Source of the DNA: Kiritimatiellia bacterium
GTDB lineage: Bacteria; Verrucomicrobiota; Kiritimatiellia; RFP12; UBA1067
Direction of reading: 5' to 3'
Length of the DNA stretch: 64,000 nucleotides
Assembly (NCBI GenBank): GCA_017403825.1
Contig: JAFRDO010000091.1
Coordinates: forward strand, 1 to 64,000
The notes beneath the pieces are model-generated. The model was not told the origin of the DNA, searched no databases, and saw nothing but the letters and a program-made list of their open reading frames with translations. This document shows, piece after piece, positions 36,532 through 43,670 of the stretch. Made by a program: the position numbers and the translations under genes. Each line of letters begins with the position of its first letter. Within the stretch, counting starts at the first letter, position 1.

Positions 36532-37154
36532 CATACAAACACTTCAACAACGAAACGACGCGCTCAAGCGTCATTAGGGCGGTCGCCGATACGGAAAACG
36601 AGGCGGCGTGGAGCAGGCTTTTCGACCTTTACGCAGGGTTTATCTATTCACTCGCCCGGCGCAAGGGTCTGAGCGACGCGGACGCAGACGACATCGTGCA
36701 AGTCGTCTTCGCCGACCTCGCCCGGAACCTGCCGACGTTCCAGTACGACAGAGAGAAAGGACGCTTCAGGTCGTACCTGACGGGGCTCGTCAACTGGCGG
36801 GTCATGGACAAGCTCAAGCTGGCAAAGCGCGACGCGGACATGAAGAAGGACTTTTGGGAAGCGGCGCGAGCCGCGGCCGGAGGCGAAGACGACTTTGCGG
36901 ATCGCGAATGGCAGTCCGCCGCGATGGAGGAGGCGTTGCGCCGGATTAAGCCCGGAGTCCGCCCCGAGCACTACGCGGCGTTCGTGGCGAGCGCGGTGGA
37001 GGGACAGGACACGGAAACCGTCACGAAACTCTACGGCATCTCAAGCGACAACCTGTACCAGATCCGCACACGCCTCACGGCGAAACTGCGCGAGACGACG
37101 GAGGAGGTCCTTGCCGAAATGGACGCTCCTGGTGCTGCCGGTCCTCGGCCTTGA
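36528..37154 (+). CDS. ECF-type RNA polymerase sigma factor
   Basis: A 208-residue sigma-70-family protein with only regions 2 and 4. Region 2 is FDLYAGFIYSLARRKGLSDADADDIVQVVFADLARNL (split here: residues about 26-62) and includes the DDIVQ motif. Region 4 is near residues 150-190, with TVTKLYGISSDNLYQIRTRL as the helix-turn-helix. It starts at the ATG overlapping the kinase stop. ECF sigma factors linked to Ser/Thr kinases are known in other bacteria. The shared promoter motif found upstream of the neighbouring precursor, exporter and small RNAs is its likely target. Its 3' end overlaps the convergent ATP-grasp gene by 80 nt. Confidence 0.88.
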   Translation: MTYKHFNNETTRSSVIRAVADTENEAAWSRLFDLYAGFIYSLARRKGLSDADADDIVQVVFADLARNLPTFQYDREKGRFRSYLTGLVNWRVMDKLKLAKRDADMKKDFWEAARAAAGGEDDFADREWQSAAMEEALRRIKPGVRPEHYAAFVASAVEGQDTETVTKLYGISSDNLYQIRTRLTAKLRETTEEVLAEMDAPGAAGPRP

Positions 37155-38046
37155 TTGCGTCCGCAACAAGAGTAACGAGTCCGTTCTCGTTCTTCTCGTC
37201 GAGCCACGCCCACTGCCCGTTCGGGTTTAGCTCCAGGAACCAGAGCTCGCCGCCCTTCCTGATGAAGTCGAAGCGGCCGAACCTGTAGCCGGTTTCGTCC
37301 ATGAAGCCCCTGATGGCTCGTTCGTCATCTGGCGATAACGCGCACCGAGGCCATGACGTTTTCGGATTTACAAAAATCTCCTTTCTGGAGTCTTCGCCGT
37401 CAAACGAATCGCGCGGCGTATTTGCTGCGTATGTCGTGCCATCGATGTAGACGACCGTCACCTCCTCCTCGCCTTCGATTCTCTCCTGCACGAACCAAGG
37501 ATAGCTTAGATCGAGGGCAGAAGGATTAACTTCTTTCACAAAGAACACCTTGTCCTTGCCAATGGGTGTCTGTGTCATCGACTTCACAACCCACCTGCCG
37601 CACTTTAACTCTTCGGGCAGTTCCCCATGAAAGAAGTGCCACTGAGCAACTCGGAAATGCTTTTGAGCGACAAGCAACTGACGTAGCTTGCCGTATTTGT
37701 TGTTTTGACTACGCACCAACGCGACGAGCCCACGGCTTTGACACTCGCGGTAGAAATCTTTGAAAAGCTCGTCCGTTTCTTCTCTCCGCCAATTCTCGAC
37801 GCATCCGAACTTCGGAACATCTATACGGTCAAAGTAGAGAGGCTTACGCAAATAGAACGATGTAAAGGTTTCGTGTGTAATCTCCTTGCCCGAGACCTTA
37901 TCCGTAATGCAAAATCCGTCACGATGAAAATCCCATGTATAATCCTCCGGTTTGTCGATGTTGAAGCGCAGAACGTCATCAACGTCCAGTTCTTTCATGA
38001 CGATGTCAGTGGTTATATCCTGGCTACAAGTGGCAATTAAAATCAT
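37075..38046 (-). CDS. MvdC/MvdD-like ATP-grasp ligase (graspetide/RiPP maturase)
   Basis: An ATP-grasp enzyme of 323 residues. The start MILIATCSQDITTDIV fits the N-terminal strand of the MvdC/MvdD family, and the family hallmark ELNPNGQWAWLD is at residues 272-283. Before it, WFVQERIEGEEEVTVVYIDG and RFGRFDFI match the nucleotide and metal-binding parts. Relatives form ester or amide cross-links between side chains of ribosomal peptides (microviridins and other graspetides). It sits just downstream of the candidate precursor peptide and ABC exporter. ATG 38044-38046 is chosen over an upstream TTG; I see no strong ribosome site. The 3' end overlaps the sigma gene on the other strand. Confidence 0.85.
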   Translation of the reverse strand: MILIATCSQDITTDIVMKELDVDDVLRFNIDKPEDYTWDFHRDGFCITDKVSGKEITHETFTSFYLRKPLYFDRIDVPKFGCVENWRREETDELFKDFYRECQSRGLVALVRSQNNKYGKLRQLLVAQKHFRVAQWHFFHGELPEELKCGRWVVKSMTQTPIGKDKVFFVKEVNPSALDLSYPWFVQERIEGEEEVTVVYIDGTTYAANTPRDSFDGEDSRKEIFVNPKTSWPRCALSPDDERAIRGFMDETGYRFGRFDFIRKGGELWFLELNPNGQWAWLDEKNENGLVTLVADAIKAEDRQHQERPFRQGPPPSSRAVSP

Positions 38047-38065
38047 GGCTACGAAAACTTTGTGG

Positions 38066-38100
38066 AAGAATATCAATAAGGGGGCTGGCGAACCAGCCCC
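38066..38100 (-). terminator. hairpin between precursor and ATP-grasp genes
   Basis: A perfect 8-bp stem GGGGCTGG/CCAGCCCC with a 4-nt loop (38081-38100), followed on the minus strand by a moderately T-rich tract. It would allow partial termination, giving more precursor mRNA than enzyme mRNA, a common design in RiPP operons. Confidence 0.6.
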
Positions 38101-38127
38101 AGTCGCGGTTTATGCCGCTATATGCAC

Positions 38128-38256
38128 TCAACGCCAGTCGTCTATAGTAAGGTTTTGTCCGACGAAACTCTGTGTCCCCGTTAGCATTTGAGTGATGTTT
38201 CCATCACCAGTGCTCCCGAGGCCAGCGACGCTGGTCGCGATGTCATTTGGTGTCAT
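38128..38256 (-). CDS. candidate graspetide precursor peptide
   Basis: A 42-residue peptide on the minus strand, starting MTPNDIATSV and ending in a Thr/Ser-rich, acidic segment (LTGTQSFVGQNLTIDDWR). The C-terminal mix of Thr/Ser hydroxyls and an Asp-Asp pair is what an ATP-grasp macrocyclase would need for ester links, and the DDW end recalls microviridin cores, though the sequence is different. It has a near-perfect ribosome site (AAAGGAG, 8-10 nt before the ATG). It lies directly between the ABC exporter and the ATP-grasp gene and is preceded by the shared TTGTCAGATT motif. No recognisable leader-cleavage motif is seen. Confidence 0.72.
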   Translation of the reverse strand: MTPNDIATSVAGLGSTGDGNITQMLTGTQSFVGQNLTIDDWR

Positions 38257-38309
38257 TTTTCTGTTTCTCCTTTGCTTTTGGTTAACCAAGTGTAGCGGAC
38301 ACCCGTCCG

Positions 38310-39986
38310 TTACGCCCTTATATACGACACATTTTCCGGAATCTGACAAAATATCTTTTCATCGCACAAATCGATGATCGCGTCATCGTGACTGACAAGA
38401 AGAACAATGCGCCCGGGCGCGAGACAGTGCAGGAGCTTTCCGAAAGATGCACGCGCTTCCACATCGAGGTGGTTTGTTACTTCGTCCAGCACAAGCATGC
38501 TCGGGTTGCGCACGAGCGCACGGGCGATTGCGAGGCGTTGCATCTCGCCGCCGGAGAGGGACTGTCCCCGCAGCCCGAGACGCGTGTCGAGCCCGTAGGG
38601 CAGCCTTTCCACCACTGCGTCAAATCCGCTCTGCTTGGCAGCCGCTTCGACATCATCGTCCATGAACGCCGGGTCGCGCAAGGTAATGTTGTCGCGAATC
38701 GTGCCGGTGACAAGCAGGCTGTCCTGGAAGACGATTCCAATACTGCGCCTGAAAGAGCTTTCGTCGAGCAACTTTATAGGCACTCCGTTGATGCGTATCT
38801 CGCCCTCCTGAGGCTCGAGCGCGGCAGTCGCCAGCTTGAGGAGCGTCGTCTTGCCAGTACCGTTGGCTCCGACCAAGGCATAGATTCTGCCTGAGCAGAA
38901 AGTTGCAGAAAAGTCCTTGACGACGGGGGCCCCTTCCGCACCCGGATAGGCAAACGTCACGTTGCGGAACTCGATGGTTTCGACGGCTCCGACCTTTTCC
39001 CCTCCGCGTCTTGGCGCAGGGTGCGAAAGTATCTCGTCCAGCGAATCGATGCCTTCGCGCAGGGACGCCGTCTCTGGCAGGAGAGAGACGATTCCCTGCA
39101 CGGACTGCATCGCCGCGAGAAACAGTAGCTGATAGACGACCACATCGCCGACCGGAATAATCCCCTTCTCGGCGAACGTGCCCGCGATACCGAGCACCGC
39201 AATCTCGCCGATGACGAGAATTAAGCCAAGCAGAGCACCGAAAGTGACGGTCAGGCGGTCCATGGCGCAGTTTCCGTTCTTGAGGGCGCCAAGCGCCTCG
39301 CGCGGGGGATCGGAGAAGCGGCGATCGGCGGCAAGCGTACGGAGGAACGGGAGCGAGTGGAAGAAGTCGAAGAGCGCGGCGAAGGAGCCGTCGCTTCTTT
39401 TGCGTACTGAGTGGGAATTTTCCGCGAATCGCCGCGCGAACGGGAAGAAGAGGGCTATCGCGAGCGGAATGAACGCCATAAAGGAGAACCCCAAGGCGGG
39501 CGAACGCGAATGCAGCGCCGACCCGGCAGCGAACATCGTGACGACGGCGACAAGAAGGCGCGGATAGAGTCCGCTGACGAACCCACCGACGGCGTATGCG
39601 TCGCGCGTCAACTTGGCGACGAGCTCGCCGTTGGCGAGCGGAAAAAGCTCGGACGGGGAGAAGCCCATGACAGCGTCGAGCACTCGATCCTGAAGCTTCA
39701 GTTCGATGTTCCTCGCCCGGGAAAGGACGAACCGCTGGAGGCATGGCGTCAGCACGGCCCTGATGAGCAGAAGCGCGGCGAGCACGACAAACGGGCCGAC
39801 TGGTGAGATTCCGCCGACGAGCGCGTCGATGAAATGGCCCGTCGCAAACGGAACAGCTATGCCTGCGACGGTCTGCGCAACAAGAAGCGGCGAATAGACG
39901 AACACGACGGCAGGCGACGACATGATTGTCCGCGCCAGAAACCTTGTCCGCCTGAACCCAGCAAAGGATTTATCTTTTGCCACCAT
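38310..39986 (-). CDS. ABC transporter, permease-ATPase fusion (peptide exporter)
   Basis: A 558-residue half-transporter with an N-terminal six-helix membrane domain (residues about 20-320) and a C-terminal ATPase: Walker A GANGTGKTT near residue 373, signature LSGGEMQRLAIARAL, Walker B MLVLDEVTNHLDV and the H-loop VSHDD. There is no N-terminal C39 peptidase domain, so leader removal would need another protease. It lies upstream of the precursor and ATP-grasp genes on the same strand, which suggests export of the modified peptide. Its start is 11 nt after the CGTATA box of a shared promoter motif. Confidence 0.92.
   Translation of the reverse strand: MVAKDKSFAGFRRTRFLARTIMSSPAVVFVYSPLLVAQTVAGIAVPFATGHFIDALVGGISPVGPFVVLAALLLIRAVLTPCLQRFVLSRARNIELKLQDRVLDAVMGFSPSELFPLANGELVAKLTRDAYAVGGFVSGLYPRLLVAVVTMFAAGSALHSRSPALGFSFMAFIPLAIALFFPFARRFAENSHSVRKRSDGSFAALFDFFHSLPFLRTLAADRRFSDPPREALGALKNGNCAMDRLTVTFGALLGLILVIGEIAVLGIAGTFAEKGIIPVGDVVVYQLLFLAAMQSVQGIVSLLPETASLREGIDSLDEILSHPAPRRGGEKVGAVETIEFRNVTFAYPGAEGAPVVKDFSATFCSGRIYALVGANGTGKTTLLKLATAALEPQEGEIRINGVPIKLLDESSFRRSIGIVFQDSLLVTGTIRDNITLRDPAFMDDDVEAAAKQSGFDAVVERLPYGLDTRLGLRGQSLSGGEMQRLAIARALVRNPSMLVLDEVTNHLDVEARASFGKLLHCLAPGRIVLLVSHDDAIIDLCDEKIFCQIPENVSYIRA
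38321..38349 (-). promoter_or_regulatory. shared motif copy a: promoter of precursor gene
   Basis: Minus-strand TTGTCAGATT (38340-38349), exactly 13 nt, then CGTATA (38321-38326). It lies inside the 3' end of the ABC gene, about 65 nt upstream of the precursor start. Confidence 0.75.
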
Positions 39987-39997
39987 ATCTAGCCTTT

Positions 39998-40026
39998 TAT
40001 ACGACGCTCCCTGAAAAATCTGACAA
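39998..40026 (-). promoter_or_regulatory. shared motif copy b: promoter of ABC exporter gene
   Basis: Minus-strand TTGTCAGATT (40017-40026), 13 nt, CGTATA (39998-40003), 11 nt upstream of the exporter start codon. Back to back with copy c, the two TTGTCAGATT boxes form a 10-bp inverted repeat with a 10-nt gap. Confidence 0.75.
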
Positions 40027-40036
40027 GAGATATTCT

Positions 40037-40065
40037 TTGTCAGATTTCAAGATATAGGCCGTATA
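40037..40065 (+). promoter_or_regulatory. shared motif copy c: promoter of small RNA 1
   Basis: TTGTCAGATT (40037-40046), 13 nt, CGTATA (40060-40065), directly ahead of the first putative small RNA and divergent from copy b. Confidence 0.75.
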
Positions 40066-40071
40066 TTAGTT

Positions 40072-40163
40072 TGCTCATAAGGAGCGTCCGGCGGAGAGAG
40101 CTCGGATAGGCCTGCGGCGGAAGCGTCGCACCGCGAAGTTTCCGTCAGCAGGCCTGATTTTTT
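40072..40163 (+). ncRNA. putative small RNA 1
   Basis: A segment of about 92 nt between shared motif c and a terminator-like hairpin (AGGCCTGC at 40108-40115 paired with GCAGGCCT at 40148-40155, then GATTTTTT). The first part contains GGAGCGTCCGGC and GAGAGAGC and can form two short hairpins. A homologue at 41122-41210 has the same promoter, the same conserved 5' half and a compensated terminator stem with a different inner sequence, which supports an RNA with conserved structure. No start codon follows the AAGGAG stretch, so it does not look like a small protein gene. Confidence 0.6.
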
Positions 40164-40165
40164 GG

Positions 40166-40171
40166 TATAAT
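40166..40171 (+). promoter_or_regulatory. extended -10 box for the broken DUF4143 gene
   Basis: TATAAT preceded by TTTTTTGG, overlapping the U-tract of small RNA 1. Confidence 0.5.
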
Positions 40172-40218
40172 ACTAGCGTTCCACGGTTGGTGGACATGTC
40201 CATAAAGAAAGGAACGAT

Positions 40219-41062
40219 ATGGTATTTGACCGCGAACAGTATCTTGCCAAGCGGACTTAGCGAGTATCAGGCATGGAACAGATATTTAGTGTACGGTGGG
40301 ATGCCAGAAGCGGCTAACAAGACTTCGGATGCCGCACGGCGGGATTATCTTTCTGGCTTGTTCAAGACGCTGTATTTCAAGGACATTGTCGAGCACAACA
40401 ATCTCAAAAACGATTATGTGCTTGGACTTCTTACAGATGTCTTGTTCAGTTCCATTGGCAGCCTCACCAATCCGACTAGGATAGTAAAAACTCTGTTGAC
40501 AGAGCAAGGCGTAAAGCCAGATGTGCATACAGTACAGCAATACCTCAAGTTCCTGTCCGAGGCATATCTTTTCTCAAAGGCCGAACGTTACGACGTAAAA
40601 GGCAGACGCTATTTGCAATATCCGAGCAAATGGTATGCGGAAGATGTAGGATTGCGCAATGCGCGTCTCAACTATAGGCAGACGGAACGAACTCATCTCA
40701 TGGAGAACATCATATACAACGAACTTGTTGCCCGGGGATGCAACGTAGATGTTGGGGTTGTCGAGGCAAAAGTATCCGGCAAAAGCGGCAAGAGGGAGCT
40801 CAGGCAATACGAGATTGACTTTGTTGTCAACACCGGATTCGAGAAGTTGTACATACAATGCGCCCTCGAAATACCGGACGTGGGGAAACTCTCCCAAGAA
40901 ACATTCAGCCTGCGAAAAACGCGAGACTCGTTTCGCAAACTTGTAGTCGTAGGTGGCGACCAGCCGCTCTATGCGAACGATGAGGGAATTTCGTTTGTCG
41001 GGATCATCCCGTTCTTGCTTGACAAGACCATACTTTCTACCACCCTGTCAGAAATGCGCTGA
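40219..41062 (+). pseudogene. AAA_14/DUF4143 ATPase with internal deletion
   Basis: A remnant of an ATPase of the AAA_14-DUF4143 family (normally about 400 residues). A good ribosome site (AAGAAAGGA) precedes the ATG at 40219, which begins MVFDREQYLAKR, a typical family N-terminus, but hits a stop after 13 codons. Immediately afterwards another frame continues with the family C-terminal half (NRYLVYGGMPEAANKT, KDIVEHNNLKN, SKWYAEDVGLRNARL) to 41062. The whole P-loop ATPase domain is missing, so a deletion joined the N-terminal codons out of frame to the DUF4143 part. An alternative start further upstream could express the C-terminal half alone. Confidence 0.75.
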
Positions 41063-41086
41063 CGCGCCAACCGCCAGCCACTCCTC

Positions 41087-41115
41087 TTGTCAGATTTCGC
41101 GCCCGTGGCCGTATA
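41087..41115 (+). promoter_or_regulatory. shared motif copy d: promoter of small RNA 2
   Basis: TTGTCAGATT (41087-41096), 13 nt, CGTATA (41110-41115), ahead of the second putative small RNA. Confidence 0.75.
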
Positions 41116-41121
41116 TTAGTG

Positions 41122-41210
41122 TGCTCACAAGGAGCGTCCGGCTGAGAGAGCCCGGATAGGCCTGCGGCGGGAGACCCGCGCGCGACGTTTTCAGCCGCAG
41201 GCCTGATTTA
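41122..41210 (+). ncRNA. putative small RNA 2
   Basis: A homologue of small RNA 1. It shares TGCTCA.AAGGAGCGTCC and GAGAGAGC, then an 11-bp terminator-like stem (AGGCCTGCGGC at 41158-41168 with GCCGCAGGCCT at 41194-41204) followed by GATTTA; the U-tract is weaker than in copy 1. The inner loop has a small GCGGG/CCCGC hairpin not present in copy 1. Confidence 0.55.
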
Positions 41211-41213
41211 TGA

Positions 41214-41422
41214 TATAATATGCAACCGTCAAGATGAAATGGGTGCAAACCCGTATGGTCGAGATGAAACAGATTTCCCGCGCGGTAGGGTCACGCGTTC
41301 CGCATGACCGAACGGTAGGGCGGTCGCCCCGCGACCGCCGCCATTCTGCGGACATGGGACGCTGCGCTTTCTGGATAAGTAGAGGTTTAGAAGAGAATAA
41401 AGATTAGAACAAAAGGAGCATA
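41214..41422 (+). other. intergenic region before the RNAP island
   Basis: It begins with an extended -10 (TATAAT at 41214-41219 after TTTATGA). It contains a strong GC-rich hairpin (GGCGGTCGC at 41319-41327 paired with GCGACCGCC at 41331-41339) without a T-tract, which could be a repetitive palindromic element. No gene is visible up to the small ORF at 41423. Confidence 0.4.
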
Positions 41423-41611
41423 ATGATGAGAGCAGGCACAAGTGCTAAGTCGAATTCTGGTCGTAGTAGCGCGGGCAAGGCGTCTAAAGCGTCGGCAACG
41501 CGCAGCACAAAGCAGAAGGCCAAGTGGAAAGTTGTCGATGGCAAGGTTGAAGTCCCGCCTGGCGACTACAGTATTGAAGACCTTGAGGCAATGCTCAAGG
41601 CGATTCGGTAA
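41423..41611 (+). CDS. small basic protein, unknown
   Basis: A 62-residue protein beginning MMRAGTSAKSNSG, with a Ser/Lys/Ala-rich, disordered N-terminal half and an acidic C-terminal segment (VEVPPGDYSIEDLEAMLKAI) that could form a helix. AAAAGGAG lies about 7 nt before the start. It precedes the McrB-like gene by 125 nt and might belong to the same island. I do not recognise it. Confidence 0.5.
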   Translation: MMRAGTSAKSNSGRSSAGKASKASATRSTKQKAKWKVVDGKVEVPPGDYSIEDLEAMLKAIR

Positions 41612-41735
41612 GCATGTGCATGTTGTGGACTGCACAATGGTCGGATGGTAGGATGACTAAGTTTGTTGAGAATGAGTATCCACAGTATCCATGTTTGGTT
41701 TGATAGTGTCTATAAAGTTTTAAAGGAAGCATATC

Positions 41736-43670
41736 ATGGACGATAAGATGATCGAGCTGTTGTCGCGATATACTGGTGGCGATGGGGTACAACCAGGAAT
41801 GTTCTTTGGGAAGCTTAAGAAAGAGGTTGTGACTCTTAAGTGGAAGAAGAGATGGGTGTTTTGGGTTAAAGACGCCGTTTCCACAGATAAGACGAATGAG
41901 AGCATCAAGGTGCTTGATAAAGAAGCGTTGAAATCTGCGGAAAAATACTTAGATTCATATGTGTGTGGTGTTTTCAAAAATGAGGAAGGCGAACAAAAAC
42001 TCTTCTTGGATACGAAACAAGAGGCACCAGTTCAAATAATACCTTGGGAGTATATTAACGAAAGCAACACGCAAGATGGCAATAGACATTTATCCTTGCT
42101 CGACTATTTCAGTCGTTCCTGCGGTTCTACTGGGACAAACCAGACGATAAGATGTACAGTTGTGCCATTGCTTGGAACGCGAGAAAATCCTGGACACATT
42201 ATCATTTATGATACCCTTGAAGAAGGAGAAGTATTTCTTAAGGGTTTTTTGAGTGTCGGTGGTGACGAGGGCCTGATTCAGTATTCAAACCGCAATATAC
42301 GTATTTGGGGACGGCGAAATGATTTGCTGGAACAGGATTCCAGTAATGCTGATTCTCTTGATGCGGATTTCATTGATGTTGTGAATTATAATCAATCAGC
42401 GCTGATGCGGTGGCGTGACAAATGTTTTCTGCTGGTGGTTCCGAAATCTTATAATAATTTATATAAGCAAGAGCAAAAACACTCTGTATTGGATTACTCT
42501 GCAGATTCTAGTAAATGTGAATGGTTGCCTTTGCCGTTTGGTAATGATAAGGAATCGATTAGCACAGAAGAAGCATTCCTCAAACGCTTTATCGAATTCG
42601 TTAAGAAATGCGGTTATGAATATGATCCGCGTGACCTAATCCGTTTTCATACATGCGCCAAGTGTGGCTTCTTTACGCTCTTAGGGGGCGAACCTGGAAC
42701 AGGTAAATCCTCTTTGGCGTTGCTTTATGCTAAAGCCATTGCAGGGAGAAAATACGAAGATAAACAACAGCTCCTTCGTGTAGATGTAAATCCGGGATGG
42801 ATGGAGCCGGCTGATCTCATGGGATTTTATTCGCCTAATAAGGACAAATTTATAGAATCAGAAGTTGGTTTGGTATCGTTCTTGAGAGATGCACAAAATG
42901 TTGAGGAGCCAAGGATGGTATGTTTTGAGGAAATGAACTTGGCTTATGTTGAACACTATTTTAGTGACTTTATTCAGCAGATGAGCAGAGCTAATGGAGA
43001 TCGTAAAATCACCATTAAAAAAGGAAACGCTGAAAACAGTAAAACCGGATGTGAGGATATTCAGCTTAAAGATAATCTCCGTTTCTTTGGAACCATTAAC
43101 TTTGATGAAACTACGAAGGAACTTAGCGCACGGTTCTATGATCGCTGTAATTATATAGAGCTGTCTCCTACGGGTAAGGCATTCCCAAGATTGCGCAGTC
43201 CAGTAAAGAATGATATATTGTGCGAGGGGGATGAGATTTCATTGAAAGTATTCAATGAATGGGTAGATAATGCATGGGAAGGTAAGATAGACGGATGGAT
43301 TATGGATCGTCTAAATGAAGTGTATCCAATATTACAGTCATTGCACATCGCTCCGAATTGGCGCAAGGCGCGTGATATATATAGATACATTGTTTCGCGC
43401 CCTCAGCTCTGTGCCGGAAAGTCAAAAGATAATGACGCAGAAGTGGGATTGCAAAAATACACTGAAAACGAAATAGGTGATTTTAATCGAAAAGTTCTTG
43501 ATGAGGTAATGGTGCAGAGTGTTCTTCCGGTATACCGCCGCCCGAACGAAATCCAAGAGAGTGCGCAGAAGGAACTCCACAAATTTCTGAAGGAGTATGA
43601 GTTGAAGCTCTCTTCGGAAATGTTTGCTCGCATCTTAAGAATTGAGACTCCGTACCAAGATGAAACTTGA
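41736..43670 (+). CDS. McrB-like AAA+ ATPase
   Basis: A 644-residue protein. The N-terminal 300 residues are unrecognised and probably hold the recognition domain. The C-terminal half is an McrB-type AAA+ module: Walker A GGEPGTGKS at residues 317-325, Walker B region MVCFEEMNLAYVE, and sensor motif FFGTINFDETTKELSARFYDR, the usual McrB form. McrB proteins are NTP-driven motors that translocate DNA and activate an McrC-type nuclease, here the next gene, which overlaps by 11 nt. AAAGGAAG precedes the ATG. AT-richer codon use than the flanks suggests transfer. Confidence 0.85.
   Translation: MDDKMIELLSRYTGGDGVQPGMFFGKLKKEVVTLKWKKRWVFWVKDAVSTDKTNESIKVLDKEALKSAEKYLDSYVCGVFKNEEGEQKLFLDTKQEAPVQIIPWEYINESNTQDGNRHLSLLDYFSRSCGSTGTNQTIRCTVVPLLGTRENPGHIIIYDTLEEGEVFLKGFLSVGGDEGLIQYSNRNIRIWGRRNDLLEQDSSNADSLDADFIDVVNYNQSALMRWRDKCFLLVVPKSYNNLYKQEQKHSVLDYSADSSKCEWLPLPFGNDKESISTEEAFLKRFIEFVKKCGYEYDPRDLIRFHTCAKCGFFTLLGGEPGTGKSSLALLYAKAIAGRKYEDKQQLLRVDVNPGWMEPADLMGFYSPNKDKFIESEVGLVSFLRDAQNVEEPRMVCFEEMNLAYVEHYFSDFIQQMSRANGDRKITIKKGNAENSKTGCEDIQLKDNLRFFGTINFDETTKELSARFYDRCNYIELSPTGKAFPRLRSPVKNDILCEGDEISLKVFNEWVDNAWEGKIDGWIMDRLNEVYPILQSLHIAPNWRKARDIYRYIVSRPQLCAGKSKDNDAEVGLQKYTENEIGDFNRKVLDEVMVQSVLPVYRRPNEIQESAQKELHKFLKEYELKLSSEMFARILRIETPYQDET

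Noticed and set aside
40072..40163. Known riboswitch or tRNA
   Set aside because: No cloverleaf, and no riboswitch consensus I recognise; the own promoter and terminator fit a separate small RNA better.
41620..41735. Sigma-54 (-24/-12) promoter upstream of the McrB-like gene
   Set aside because: Searched for TGGCAC-N5-TTGC by eye and found no acceptable match; left open since the divergent sigma-54-like factor may use another sequence.
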